Of a stretch of DNA of 64,000 bases, positions 26,512 to 35,919 are shown piece by piece. The notes below the pieces were generated by a model that worked only from the letters and a program-made list of their open reading frames with translations, had not been told where the DNA came from and did not search any database. The first letter of the stretch is position 1; each line of letters starts with the position of its first letter. The position numbers were made by a program, and so were the translations under genes. The DNA is from Denitromonas iodatirespirans (GTDB lineage Bacteria > Pseudomonadota > Gammaproteobacteria > Burkholderiales > Rhodocyclaceae), in the NCBI RefSeq assembly GCF_018524365.1, contig NZ_JAEKFT010000008.1:102641-166640 (forward strand). Reading direction: 5' to 3'.

Positions 26512-29199
26512 TCAGTCCTGCAACGACAGGACACCCAGCTTGACCGTGCTGTCGTCCGGATCGCTCGACAAGACGAAGCCGAGGCTTTGGACGAAGCGCA
26601 GCATGCGGTCGTTGTTGGCCAGGAAAACGCCGTTCATGTAATCCAGGCCGCGGTTGCGGGCGGTTTCGATGAGCACGCCCATCAAGCGCCGCGCCAGGCC
26701 GCGATGCTGCCAGTTGTCGGCCACCACGATGGCGAACTCGCAGGATTCGCCGTCCGGGTTGACCGCGTAGCGGCACACGCCGATCTCGGTTTCCTGCCCG
26801 TCTTCGGTGACGGTGGCGACGAAGGCCATCTCGCGGTCGTAGTCGATCTGCGTCAGGCGCACGACCATCGCCGGCGGCAGCTCGCGCATGGTGTTCATGA
26901 AGCGGAAGTACTTGGTCTCGGCCGACAGCTTGCGCACGAAATTGACTTCGAGGTCTGCATCCTCGGGCTTGATGGCGCGGATCGTGACGTCGGTGCCGTC
27001 GGGCAGCGTCCAGCGCGTCGTGAGGTGCTGCGGGTAGGGGTGGATCGCCATGTGATCGTAGCGATCGGCGGTCGGCGAGACATTGTCGGCGACGATGCGC
27101 GCATCGACCGCCACGGCACCGTCTTCGTCGACGATCAGCGGGTTGATGTCGAGTTCCTTGAGCCAGGGCAGCTCGCACACCATCTCGGAGACGCGCAGCA
27201 GCACCATCTCCAGCGCCTCCATGTTGACCGGCGGCATGTTGCGGAACTCGTCCAGGTAGGCCGACACCCGCGTCGAGCGGATCAGGTCGCGCGCCAGATA
27301 GGTGTTCAGCGGCGGCAGGGCGATGGCGCGGTCTTTTTGCACTTCGACCCGGGTGCCGCCTTCGCCGAAGGTGATGATCGGGCCGAACACCGGGTCGCGG
27401 CGCACGCCCACCATCAGCTCACGGCCGTTGCGCTTGATGATCATCGGCTCGATGGCGATGCCGTTGATGCTGGCGTTCGGATGGGTGCGGCGCACGCCTT
27501 CGAGGATTTCCTGGTAGGCGGTGCGCACCGCGGCCAGGCTGGTGAGGTTGAGGCGCACGCCGCCGACGTCGGACTTGTGGGTGATGTCGAGCGAGTCGAT
27601 CTTCATCACCACCGGCAGGCCGATCTCTTCGGCCAGCACCATGGCCTCGGTGGCCGAGCGCGCCACCACGGTCTGCGCGATGGGGATGCGGAAGGCAGCC
27701 AGGATGGCTTTCGACTCCATCTCGTTGAGCACCTTGCGGCGTTCGTTGAGCGCGGTTTCGATGACCAGGCGCGCGCTTTCGATGGACGGCGGGTTGTTCT
27801 CGGACAGCGAGGCCGGCGTCTGGGCCAGCAGCTTCTGGTTGCGGTAGTAGGCGGAGATATGGCTGAACAGCTCGACCGCCGGCTCGGGCGTGCGGAAGGT
27901 CGGGATGCCCGCGCCTTCGAAGAGCTTGCGCGCTTCGCCGACCTGCTCTTCGCCCATGAAACAGGTCACCACCGGCTTGTCGGCGCTGCGCTCTTCCTCG
28001 ATCAGGGCCTTGGCCACATCGGTGGGGCGGGTCATGGCCTGCGGGGTGAGCATGACCAGCACGCCGTCCACGTTCGGCCCTTCGAGCACGGCCTTGATGG
28101 CGCCGCGATAGCGATCGACATCGGCATCGCCGAGGATGTCGATCGGGTTGCCGTGCGACCAGGTGGCCGGCAGACAGGCGTTGAGCTTGGCCAGGGTCTG
28201 CTCGGACAGCGGTGCCATCGGAATGCCCAGGTCGAGCGCCCGGTCGGCGGCCATCACGCCCGGCCCGCCGCCGTTGGTGATGATGGCCAGGCGGTTGCCG
28301 CGCGGGCGGAAGTGGGAGAACAGCGCATTGGCCGAGGCGAACAGCTGGCCCATGTTGTAGAGGCGGATGACGCCGGCGCGGCGGATGGCGGCGTCGAAGA
28401 CCGCATCGTCGCCGACCAGCGCGCCGGTGTGGCTGAGCACCGCCTTGGAGGCTTCGGGGTGGCGGCCGACCTTGATCAGCAGCACCGGCTTGACCCGCGC
28501 CGCGCCGCGCAGCGCGCTCATGAAGCGACGCGCATCGCGCAGACCTTCCACATACAGGAAGATGCTCTCGGTGCGCGGGTCGGAGATCATGTATTCGAGC
28601 GCTTCGCCGAAATCCACGTCGCGCGAGGAGCCGAGCGACACCACGGCGGAGAAGCCGACGTTGTTCGGCCGGGCCCAGTCGAGAATGGCGGTGCACAGCG
28701 CACCGGACTGCGAGATCAGGCCAATCGAGCCGGGCAGGGCGCGACCGTGGGCGAAGGTGGCGTTGAGCCCGAGGTCGGGGCGCATGATGCCCAGGCAGTT
28801 GGGCCCGAGCAGGCGGATCTTGTGGCGGCGTGCGGTGTCCATGACCGAGCGCTCGAGCGCTGCGCCGCGCGGGCCGGTTTCGGAAAAACCGGCAGACAGC
28901 ACGATCGCCGCGCGAACCCCGGCCCGACCACAGCCATCGATGATCGCCGGCACCTTCTGCGCCGCGGTGGCGATGACCACCAGATCGAGGCGATGCGGCA
29001 CATCCTCGACGCTCTTGTAGCATTTCAACCCATGCACCTTGTCGTGCTTGGGGTTGATGGCGAAGATCTTGCCCTTGAAGCCGGCGTCGAGCATGTTGCG
29101 GATCAGCACGCCGCCAATGGCGGCTTCGCGCTCACTGGCGCCGATGACACCGACGGATTTGGGCTCGAAGAGCGGGGTCAGGTAGTGCTTTTCTTTCAT
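26512..29199 (-). CDS. PatZ-like protein lysine acetyltransferase (acyl-CoA synthetase-like domain plus GNAT)
   Basis: An 895-residue protein. The N-terminal CoA-binding part has PKSVGVIGASEREAAIGGVL. The succinyl-CoA-synthetase-like middle has LLGPNCLGIMRPDLGLNATF, SIGLISQSGALCTAILDWA and ITNGGGPGVMAADRALDLGI. An ATP-grasp region lies near PVVMKIDSLDITHKSDVGGV. A C-terminal GNAT domain (about 735-885) has the acetyl-CoA loop DNWQHRGLARRLMGVLIE. This is the Pat/PatZ layout; those enzymes acetylate acetyl-CoA synthetase and other lysines. Whether the synthetase part is catalytic here cannot be told. Confidence 0.88.
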   Translation of the reverse strand: MKEKHYLTPLFEPKSVGVIGASEREAAIGGVLIRNMLDAGFKGKIFAINPKHDKVHGLKCYKSVEDVPHRLDLVVIATAAQKVPAIIDGCGRAGVRAAIVLSAGFSETGPRGAALERSVMDTARRHKIRLLGPNCLGIMRPDLGLNATFAHGRALPGSIGLISQSGALCTAILDWARPNNVGFSAVVSLGSSRDVDFGEALEYMISDPRTESIFLYVEGLRDARRFMSALRGAARVKPVLLIKVGRHPEASKAVLSHTGALVGDDAVFDAAIRRAGVIRLYNMGQLFASANALFSHFRPRGNRLAIITNGGGPGVMAADRALDLGIPMAPLSEQTLAKLNACLPATWSHGNPIDILGDADVDRYRGAIKAVLEGPNVDGVLVMLTPQAMTRPTDVAKALIEEERSADKPVVTCFMGEEQVGEARKLFEGAGIPTFRTPEPAVELFSHISAYYRNQKLLAQTPASLSENNPPSIESARLVIETALNERRKVLNEMESKAILAAFRIPIAQTVVARSATEAMVLAEEIGLPVVMKIDSLDITHKSDVGGVRLNLTSLAAVRTAYQEILEGVRRTHPNASINGIAIEPMIIKRNGRELMVGVRRDPVFGPIITFGEGGTRVEVQKDRAIALPPLNTYLARDLIRSTRVSAYLDEFRNMPPVNMEALEMVLLRVSEMVCELPWLKELDINPLIVDEDGAVAVDARIVADNVSPTADRYDHMAIHPYPQHLTTRWTLPDGTDVTIRAIKPEDADLEVNFVRKLSAETKYFRFMNTMRELPPAMVVRLTQIDYDREMAFVATVTEDGQETEIGVCRYAVNPDGESCEFAIVVADNWQHRGLARRLMGVLIETARNRGLDYMNGVFLANNDRMLRFVQSLGFVLSSDPDDSTVKLGVLSLQD

Positions 29200-29381
29200 G
29201 ATCTTGGTCCGTGCTCATGGGCGTCGGCTGTCGCATCGGCTGTGTCCGGGCGCCAGCCATCGAGCGATGTGCGGCAATATAGTGCGGTGCAGCAAAGCGC
29301 ATTCTGACACAGATCAGTTTTATCACACGGCCGTTTGAAGATTGATTGAGGCAAGTTTGGCATTCGCGGCATGCCGGATCG

Positions 29382-32300
29382 TCAGTGTCCGATGGAGAAG
29401 CTGAAGCGGGCGCCTTCGCCCGGTGCCGATTCGGCCTTGATGCGCCCGCCATGACGCTGGACGATGCGCGCCACCGTGGCCAGGCCGATGCCGGAGCCGG
29501 CGTATTCGCTGGTCAGGTGCAGGCGGTTGAAGGGCAGAAACAGTTTGTCGGCATAGGCCATGTCGAAGCCGATGCCGTTGTCGGCCACGCAGAACATCAC
29601 TTCGTCGTTCTCTCGCGTGGCGAAAAAGGCGATCCGGGTCACTTCGCGGTCGGCGCTGAACTTCCAGGCGTTGCGCAGCAGGTTTTCCAGCACCACGCGC
29701 ATCAGCGCCCGGTCGGCATGGGCGGTCAGCCCCGGTGCGATGTCGGTTTCGACGACACGCGTCGGCGATTCATGCTGCAGTTCGGTGAGCAGTTCGGACA
29801 CCGTCTGGCTCAGGTCGATGTTCTCTCGGCGCAGGGTGAGCCGTGTCAGTCGTGCTAGTTCGATCAGGTCGTCGATCAGGCGTGCCATGCGCAGCGTGGC
29901 CGAGCGGATGCGCTGCAGGTAGTTGCGTGTGGTCGGGTCGAGGCGGTCGGCCAGGTCTTCTTCGAGGATGCTGGAGAAGCCCTCGATGGCGCGCAGGGGG
30001 GCGCGCAGGTCGTGCGACACGGAGTAGGAGAAGGCCTCCAGTTCGCGGTTCGACGCTTCCAGCTCGGCGGTGCGGGCGCGCACCCGGGCTTCGAGTTCCT
30101 TGTTGACGTTCTTGAGCGTGAACTCGGCGACCTTGCGGGCGGTGATGTCGTCCAGCGAGCCCATGAGGCCGATCGCGCTGCCGTCGGCGCCGATCATCTG
30201 GCGTGTGTGGGCTTCGAGCCAGCGCACCTCGCCGACGGTGGTGCGCAAGCGCAACTCGGTGCCGATCTCGTCGCGTGCGCCGCCTTGGCCGATGCGACTG
30301 ATCAGCTTGCGCGCGCGGCTGCGATCGTCGGGATGCAAGAACGCCATCAGCGGACGCCCCAGGCTGGATTCGACCGAATGCCCGGAGATGACCGTCCATG
30401 CCGGGTTGAGGAAGGTGAACACGCCCTCCAGATCGCTCTGAAAGATGATTTCGTTCACCGACTCCACCACCTCCTGGTAGCGGGTCCGGCTCTCTTCCAG
30501 GGCATGCTCGGCCCGCACCCGGTCGGAGATGTCGCGGATCACGCGCAGGGTGGCCGGTCCGCCGTCGAAGGCGGTGATGACGGCGCTCGATTCGATCTCG
30601 GCCATTGCCCCGTCGAGTCGTTGGACGTGGAACTGTGCATGCGGCAGGGTGTGTCCGGCCGACAGGCCCTGACCGAGCGCCAGCGGCCGGCGGGGGGCGT
30701 CGAGCATATGGCTGGGGAAGAAGCGGCTCAGCGGCGTGTCGAGCAGGGCCTCGGTCGTCGTTGCGCCGAAGATGCGCCGGGCGGCGGCGTTGGCGAACAG
30801 GATGCGGTCGTCGCGATGGACGATGATGCCATCGGGCGAGACATCGACCAGTCGCTGATAGCGCCGCTCGGCCGCGCGCCGTTCGCGCTGGGCGATCACC
30901 TGGGCGGTGATGTCAGAGACGATGGTGATGAAGCCCTTGAGCTGCCCCCCGCGACCGCGCAGCCCCGTCACCGTCACATGGGCCCACACCGTGTGGCCGT
31001 CCTTGTGGATGTAGCGTTTTTCGCGCTGGAAGACATCGATCTCGCCGTTGTGGAAGGCCTCGAAGGCACGCCGGTCTTCGGCCTGATCGTCCGGATGGGT
31101 AAAGGTCGAAAAATCATGCCCCAGCATGTCGGCGCGCGAGTGCCCGAGCATCTGGGCGAAAGCGGCGTTGACGCTCTGCCTGCGTCCGTCGGCATCGAGC
31201 GTGACGATGCCCACCGGCGCATGCTCGAAAGTGTTGCGATAACGTGTTTCGCTGTCCGCCAGGGCTTGCTGGATACTGCGTTCCTGGGTGGTGTCCCGCG
31301 CCACGCCGCGGTAGCCGGCAAAGCGGCCGGCGTCATCGAAGATGGGGCGGCCGCTGACGCTGACCCAGCGCATCTCGCCGTTCGGCAGGGCTTGCGGGTA
31401 AACAAAATCGGTGAAGGCCTGATGCTGTTCGCAGGCCCGTATATGCGCTTGCCAGTGGGGTTTGCTGGTGTCGGCGCCCGCCCATTCCCAGCGCGTCTTG
31501 CCCAGTACCTTGTCGACATCGATCGTCGCGCAGTTGCGCGGATTGGTGACCAGACGGGTGTAGCGGAAGCGGGTGTCCTGCTCCCAGAACCAGTCGAAGG
31601 AGCCCTCCACCAGCGTCCGAAAACGCAGCTCGCTGTCCCGCAGCTCGCGTTCGGCATCGATCCGCTGCGTGATGTCGCGGCCGATGCCGCGATAGCCTTC
31701 GAAGCGTCCGTGCCGGAACAGCGGTTTGCCGACAAATTCAAGGTGGCGCAGCGTGCCCGACAGGTCGCGCCGCGACACCAGCAGGGTGAAGGGCTCGTGG
31801 CGCGCCAGGCGCTGGCGGTGGTCCGTCCAGCGGCCGGCGTCGATGTTCTCGCAGGGCAGCTCCCACAGCGGCGCGCCGATGAATTCGTCGCCGGCCATGT
31901 TGGCCATGCTGCGGATCCCTTCGCTCATCAGGGTAAAGCGATGATCGGTGTCGGTTTCCCACAGCCAGTCGCTGGACAGCTCGACGAAATCCATCAGCCG
32001 GCGCTGATTGAATTCGGTGACCGCGGTGGCCCGATGGGCAAAATTGACGGCGAAGCGATAGGCGCGGATCGCGCGAAAGGCCATCACCAGCAGCGCGGCG
32101 GTCAGCGCCACCAAGAGGGCGATGCCGATCCAGCCCGAGGGGGTGTTCAGGGCGACGAGCACCGACGGGCTGTCCGGCGCAGGGGCCGCTTCGGCCGAAC
32201 CGACCGGTCTGCTTTGCCACCACTGGCTGGCCAGCACCAGCAGCATGGCGAGGGCGAGAGCTGCCAGCGCCAAGGAGCGGCGCAACAAGCGGTTTGCCGT

Positions 32301-32444
32301 CGATGAGGCCGCGCGCTGGCCGGCGGGCGATTGGTGTGCGTCCATGTCCGGGTCGGTGTGCCGCTCGCCGACACGGCAGTCGGCGCGCTGGGCTGGAGTC
32401 TCGTGCATTGATGGGGCAATCATACGCGCTTGTGCTGTCCGCAT
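29382..32444 (-). CDS. membrane-anchored multi-PAS sensor histidine kinase
   Basis: Up to 1020 residues. Two membrane helices (about 52-72 and 103-124) are followed by five or so PAS/PAC modules: PAC-like ends FEGYRGIGRDITQR, FAGYRGVARDTTQE, LKGFITIVSDITAQ, ATLRVIRDISDRV and IGLMGSLDDITARK. Then come a coiled coil, the phosphoacceptor H811 in SYSVSHDLRAPLRAIEGFSS, and a HATPase domain with NLLRNAWKF, DNGIGFD and GSGIGLATVARIV. The kinase core resembles the phytochrome-type HisKA group. No response regulator or receiver domain is nearby, so the partner is unknown. The N-terminal start is uncertain; ATGs at 32408 or 32345 are also possible. Confidence 0.88.
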   Translation of the reverse strand: MRTAQARMIAPSMHETPAQRADCRVGERHTDPDMDAHQSPAGQRAASSTANRLLRRSLALAALALAMLLVLASQWWQSRPVGSAEAAPAPDSPSVLVALNTPSGWIGIALLVALTAALLVMAFRAIRAYRFAVNFAHRATAVTEFNQRRLMDFVELSSDWLWETDTDHRFTLMSEGIRSMANMAGDEFIGAPLWELPCENIDAGRWTDHRQRLARHEPFTLLVSRRDLSGTLRHLEFVGKPLFRHGRFEGYRGIGRDITQRIDAERELRDSELRFRTLVEGSFDWFWEQDTRFRYTRLVTNPRNCATIDVDKVLGKTRWEWAGADTSKPHWQAHIRACEQHQAFTDFVYPQALPNGEMRWVSVSGRPIFDDAGRFAGYRGVARDTTQERSIQQALADSETRYRNTFEHAPVGIVTLDADGRRQSVNAAFAQMLGHSRADMLGHDFSTFTHPDDQAEDRRAFEAFHNGEIDVFQREKRYIHKDGHTVWAHVTVTGLRGRGGQLKGFITIVSDITAQVIAQRERRAAERRYQRLVDVSPDGIIVHRDDRILFANAAARRIFGATTTEALLDTPLSRFFPSHMLDAPRRPLALGQGLSAGHTLPHAQFHVQRLDGAMAEIESSAVITAFDGGPATLRVIRDISDRVRAEHALEESRTRYQEVVESVNEIIFQSDLEGVFTFLNPAWTVISGHSVESSLGRPLMAFLHPDDRSRARKLISRIGQGGARDEIGTELRLRTTVGEVRWLEAHTRQMIGADGSAIGLMGSLDDITARKVAEFTLKNVNKELEARVRARTAELEASNRELEAFSYSVSHDLRAPLRAIEGFSSILEEDLADRLDPTTRNYLQRIRSATLRMARLIDDLIELARLTRLTLRRENIDLSQTVSELLTELQHESPTRVVETDIAPGLTAHADRALMRVVLENLLRNAWKFSADREVTRIAFFATRENDEVMFCVADNGIGFDMAYADKLFLPFNRLHLTSEYAGSGIGLATVARIVQRHGGRIKAESAPGEGARFSFSIGH

Positions 32445-32587
32445 GCCGCGCGGGCCACGGCGGTGGCAGTTTCACCCGACCGGCCAGAAAAACCGTGAAC
32501 CGTGGCGTGTCGACACAGCCGGCGGGGCATGGCTTGGCGAAGCATCCGGGTTAAGATCGGCCCGATCTTTCGCCACAAGGAATGGCC

Positions 32588-33172
32588 ATGGTGGATGCCC
32601 GAGACACTCCCGCCCGTGCCCGGCACGCACTCGATACGCCGTCGCCCTGGGTCAGTCGCTTCGCGATGATGCTGCCGGACGGGGCCGAGGTCCTCGACCT
32701 GGCCTGCGGGCGTGGCCGCCATGCGCGCTGGCTGGCTGCCCGGGGATGCCGTGTGACGGCGGCGGACCGCGATCCGTCCGCCCTGGCCGCGCTGGACTCG
32801 GTGGCGGGGGTGGCGCCATGTGCCGTCGACCTGGAGGACGGTGCGCCCTGGCCGTGGCCGCCGGCGTCCTTCGATGCGGTGGTGGTGACCAACTACCTGT
32901 TCCGGCCGGCGTTCGATCGCCTCGGGGCGTTGCTGCGGCCCGGCGGCCTGTTGATCTACGAAACCTTCATGCAGGGCAACGCAGCCTTCGGCAAACCAAG
33001 CAATCCCGTCTTTCTGCTGGCGCCAGGGGAGTTGCTGGAGCGCACGCGCGAGGCCTTCACGGTGATGGCCTTCGAGCAGGGCGAGGTGGCGCGCCCGGCG
33101 CCGGCCATGGTCCAGCGCATCTGCGCACGCAAGGGGCATGAGACCGGCCGCCTGCCCGAGGGCTCAGCCTGA
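32588..33172 (+). CDS. class I SAM-dependent methyltransferase
   Basis: A 194-residue Rossmann methyltransferase. The SAM-binding glycine motif is VLDLACGRGRHARWLA, motif II is VTAADRDPSAL, and the later strand is FDAVVVTNYLFRPAF followed by LLRPGGLLIYETF. It resembles the TehB/UbiE-like group; the substrate is unknown. AAGGA at 32577-32581 stands six bases before ATG 32588, so that ATG is preferred over the one at 32582. Its last nine bases overlap the 3' end of mnmH on the other strand. Confidence 0.82.
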   Translation: MVDARDTPARARHALDTPSPWVSRFAMMLPDGAEVLDLACGRGRHARWLAARGCRVTAADRDPSALAALDSVAGVAPCAVDLEDGAPWPWPPASFDAVVVTNYLFRPAFDRLGALLRPGGLLIYETFMQGNAAFGKPSNPVFLLAPGELLERTREAFTVMAFEQGEVARPAPAMVQRICARKGHETGRLPEGSA

Positions 33173-34216
33173 GGTGTGAGCGAGGATGGCCCCGGCCACG
33201 GCGGTGATGCCGGCCGGGGTGAGATCGTCGGCGCGAATCCGGATGGCGTCGGCAAAGTGCTGGTAGTTGCCGTTCTGCGAGCGCTTGTAGAGCGGGTCGT
33301 AGTGCTGGTCGATCAGTTCGGTGAACAGCGCCGGCAGGTCATGCGCGGCGGCATAGTCTTGCCAGCGGGTCAGGGTCTCTTTCGACACGATGCGGTTCAG
33401 GCAGCCGAGCTTGAACTGCAGGTCGGCCACGTCGTCGCCGAGGTAGGCGTAGTCGCGCAGCAGAAAGTCGATGCGCGCCTCGCGGCTGGCGTCGATGGTG
33501 ATGCACGGCGCGGCACGCATGGCTTCGATCAGTGCGGTGGGCACGTGTACGCGGCCGATCTTGCGGCTTTCGGCCTCGACGAACACCGGCTGCGTCGGCG
33601 TGAATCCGGCCAGCGCTTCGTACAGCGCGGTTTCGAAATGCTTTTGCGTGGGCTGGGCGATGCCGGGCAGGGCGCCGAGCACCGAGCCCTTGTGCGCGGC
33701 CAGCCCTTCCAGATCCAGGATCTGGGCGCCGGCGGCGGCCAGGGCTTCGAGAATGCGTGTCTTGGCGCTGCCGGTGGGGCCGCTGACGATGCGGAAGTCG
33801 AGCGTCGGCGGCAAGGCGTCCAGCGCCTCGATGACTTGCCGGCGAAAGGTCTTGTAGCCGCCCTCGAGCTGGCAGGCGTCCCAGCCGACCATGCGCAGCC
33901 AGGTCACGAAGGCACCGCTGCGCTGGCCGCCGCGCCAGCAATACACCAGCGGGCGCCAGTGCTTGGGCTTGTCCTGGAAATGGGCGTGCAGATGGCGCGC
34001 CAGGTTCTCGGCCACCAGCGCACCGCCGATGCGCCGCGCCTCGAAGGGCGATACCTGCTTGTAGATGGTGCCGACCCGCGCCCGTTGCTCGTCGTCGAGC
34101 ACCGGCATGTTGACCGCGTCGGGGATGTGGTCCTCGGCGAACTCGGCCGGCGAGCGCACGTCGATGATCTCGTCAAACCCGGAAAGCTGTGCTACGGTCG
34201 CGCTGCCTTTTTTCAT
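33164..34216 (-). CDS. mnmH: tRNA 2-selenouridine synthase (rhodanese/P-loop)
   Basis: A 350-residue two-domain enzyme (also called SelU/YbbB). The N-terminal rhodanese domain contains DEIIDVRSPAEFAEDHIPDA and the catalytic cysteine in LVYCWRGGQRSGAF. The P-loop domain has IVSGPTGSAKTRILEAL. It geranylates and then selenates 2-thiouridine at the wobble position of tRNA-Lys, -Glu and -Gln, using selenophosphate from SelD. The divergent selD gene starts 45 bases away, which supports the assignment. The start could be ATG 34222 or 34216; AGG lies six bases before the latter. Confidence 0.95.
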   Translation of the reverse strand: MKKGSATVAQLSGFDEIIDVRSPAEFAEDHIPDAVNMPVLDDEQRARVGTIYKQVSPFEARRIGGALVAENLARHLHAHFQDKPKHWRPLVYCWRGGQRSGAFVTWLRMVGWDACQLEGGYKTFRRQVIEALDALPPTLDFRIVSGPTGSAKTRILEALAAAGAQILDLEGLAAHKGSVLGALPGIAQPTQKHFETALYEALAGFTPTQPVFVEAESRKIGRVHVPTALIEAMRAAPCITIDASREARIDFLLRDYAYLGDDVADLQFKLGCLNRIVSKETLTRWQDYAAAHDLPALFTELIDQHYDPLYKRSQNGNYQHFADAIRIRADDLTPAGITAVAGAILAHTSG

Positions 34217-34261
34217 CACCATCCTATTGCGGCGCCGTTCGTGCGCCTTCGTGTGCCCATC

Positions 34262-35302
34262 ATGACTGCTGTTCGCCTGACCGAATTTTCCCACGGCGGC
34301 GGTTGCGGCTGCAAAATCGCGCCCGCCGTGCTCTCCGACATCCTCGCGCGCTCGCCGATCGGCGTGATGCCGCCCGAGCTGCTGGTGGGCAACGCCTCGT
34401 CCGACGATGCGGCAGTGTATCGGCTCAACGACCAGCAGGCGATCGTCGCCACCACCGATTTCTTCACGCCGATCGTCGATGACCCCACCGACTTCGGCCG
34501 CATCGCCGCGACCAACGCGATCAGCGACATCTACGCCATGGGCGCCACGCCGATCATGGCGCTGGCGATCGTCGGCATGCCGCTCGACAAGCTGGCGCCC
34601 GAGGTGATCGGCCAGATTCTCGAAGGCGGCGCCAGCGTGTGCCGCGAGGCCGGCATCCCGATCGCCGGCGGGCACTCCATCGATGTGCTCGAACCGATCT
34701 ACGGTCTGGTTGCGCTGGGCATCGTGCATCCTGACCACATTCTGCGCAACGACACCGCCCGCGCCGGCGACATGCTGATGCTGGGCAAGCCGCTGGGCGT
34801 CGGCGTGCTGTCGGCCGCGCTCAAGAAAGGCCAGCTCGACGCCGCCGGCTACGCGCAGATGATCGCCACCACCACCCGGCTCAACACGCCGGGGCCCACG
34901 CTGGCCGGCATCGACGGCGTGCATGCGGTGACCGACGTCACCGGCTTTGGCCTCGCCGGCCATCTGCTGGAGATGTGCCGTGGTGCCTCGGTGGCGGCCG
35001 AGGTGGTGTTTGCCGACCTGCCGATCATCGACACCGCTGCCGCCTTCGCCCGTGACGGCGTGGCCACCGGCGCCTCGCGCCGCAACTGGGCCGGCTATGG
35101 CGGCGATGTGGTGCTGGGTGAAGGCGTCGCCGATTGGCAGCGCGTGCTGCTCACCGATCCGCAGACCAGCGGCGGCCTGCTGGTGGCTTGCGACCCGTCC
35201 GCGGTCGACGCGGTGCAGGCGGCGTTTCGCGCCGAGGGTTTCGATCAGTCGGCGGTCATCGGCCGCTTGGCCGCCGGTGCCCCGGCGCTGCGTGTCGGCT
35301 GA
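34262..35302 (+). CDS. selD: selenide, water dikinase (selenophosphate synthetase)
   Basis: A 346-residue enzyme making selenophosphate from selenide and ATP. The glycine-rich N-terminal loop HGGGCGCKIAP carries the catalytic pair C15 and K18 (C17 and K20 in E. coli). The AIR-synthase-like core has ATTDFFTPIVDDPTDFGRIA, AIAGGHSID-type residues (IPIAGGHSIDVLEP) and TDVTGFGLAGHLLEMC. The reactive position is cysteine, not a UGA selenocysteine, so the gene needs no Sec machinery. It is divergent from mnmH. Its 3' end overlaps tesA by 58 bases on the opposite strand. Confidence 0.97.
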   Translation: MTAVRLTEFSHGGGCGCKIAPAVLSDILARSPIGVMPPELLVGNASSDDAAVYRLNDQQAIVATTDFFTPIVDDPTDFGRIAATNAISDIYAMGATPIMALAIVGMPLDKLAPEVIGQILEGGASVCREAGIPIAGGHSIDVLEPIYGLVALGIVHPDHILRNDTARAGDMLMLGKPLGVGVLSAALKKGQLDAAGYAQMIATTTRLNTPGPTLAGIDGVHAVTDVTGFGLAGHLLEMCRGASVAAEVVFADLPIIDTAAAFARDGVATGASRRNWAGYGGDVVLGEGVADWQRVLLTDPQTSGGLLVACDPSAVDAVQAAFRAEGFDQSAVIGRLAAGAPALRVG

Positions 35303-35919
35303 GGTGTCACCGCGGCGGCCGTCAGCAAGGGTTTGAGCGCCGGCCACACCGTGTCCACGATCCGCGGCTGGGCGGCCGCGGTCGGATGCATGCCGTCCTC
35401 CTGGAACAGGCTGCGGTCCTCGGCAAAGCCGTCGAGCAGGAAGGGCACGTAGGCCAGACCGCGCGTCTCGGCCACGTCGGCAAAAGTCTTCTGAAACTGC
35501 CGAGTGTACAGCGGGCCATAGTTGGGCGGCAGGCGCATGCCCACCAGCACCACCTTGGCACCGGCTGCTTCGGCCGCGTCGGTCATGGCCAGCAGGTTGT
35601 CGCGCATCAGCCCGACCGGCAGCCCGCGCAGCCCGTCGTTGGCGCCCAGCTCGATCACCACCACATCCGGCGCATGCGCCTGCAGCGCCTGCGGCAAGCG
35701 CGCGCGGCCGCCGGCGGTGGTCTCGCCGCTCACGCTGGCGTTGATCACGGTATGCTTGCCCGGCAGCGCATCGAGTTTGCGTTGCAGCAGCGCCGGCCAG
35801 GCCTGTTCGGCACGCAGGCCGAAACCGGCCGACAGGCTGTCGCCCAGCACCAGCACCGTGGCCGCCTGGGCCAGCGTTGAACCGAACAACAACAGCGACA
35901 CGACAATGGATCGAATCAT
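35245..35919 (-). CDS. tesA: periplasmic arylesterase/acyl-CoA thioesterase I (SGNH hydrolase)
   Basis: A 224-residue secreted SGNH hydrolase. The signal peptide is MIRSIVVSLLLFGSTLAQA. Block I is VLVLGDSLSAGFGL (nucleophile Ser), block III is VIELGANDGLRGL, and block V is the Asp/His pair in EDGMHPTAAAQ. It hydrolyses acyl esters and thioesters in the periplasm. The C-terminus has an Ala/Pro-rich tail of about 25 residues that reads back through the last 58 bases of selD. The start codon shares a CATG with the divergent ABC ATPase gene. Confidence 0.93.
   Translation of the reverse strand: MIRSIVVSLLLFGSTLAQAATVLVLGDSLSAGFGLRAEQAWPALLQRKLDALPGKHTVINASVSGETTAGGRARLPQALQAHAPDVVVIELGANDGLRGLPVGLMRDNLLAMTDAAEAAGAKVVLVGMRLPPNYGPLYTRQFQKTFADVAETRGLAYVPFLLDGFAEDRSLFQEDGMHPTAAAQPRIVDTVWPALKPLLTAAAVTPQPTRSAGAPAAKRPMTAD

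Noticed and set aside
26443..29307. A plus-strand open frame of over 950 codons antisense to the acetyltransferase gene
   Set aside because: Composition is that of a GC-rich shadow frame, it overlaps tag and spacer DNA, and the minus strand encodes a complete PatZ-like protein.
34298..34318. A selenocysteine (UGA) codon in selD
   Set aside because: The active-site codon reads TGC (Cys) in GGGCGCK, with no in-frame TGA inside the gene.
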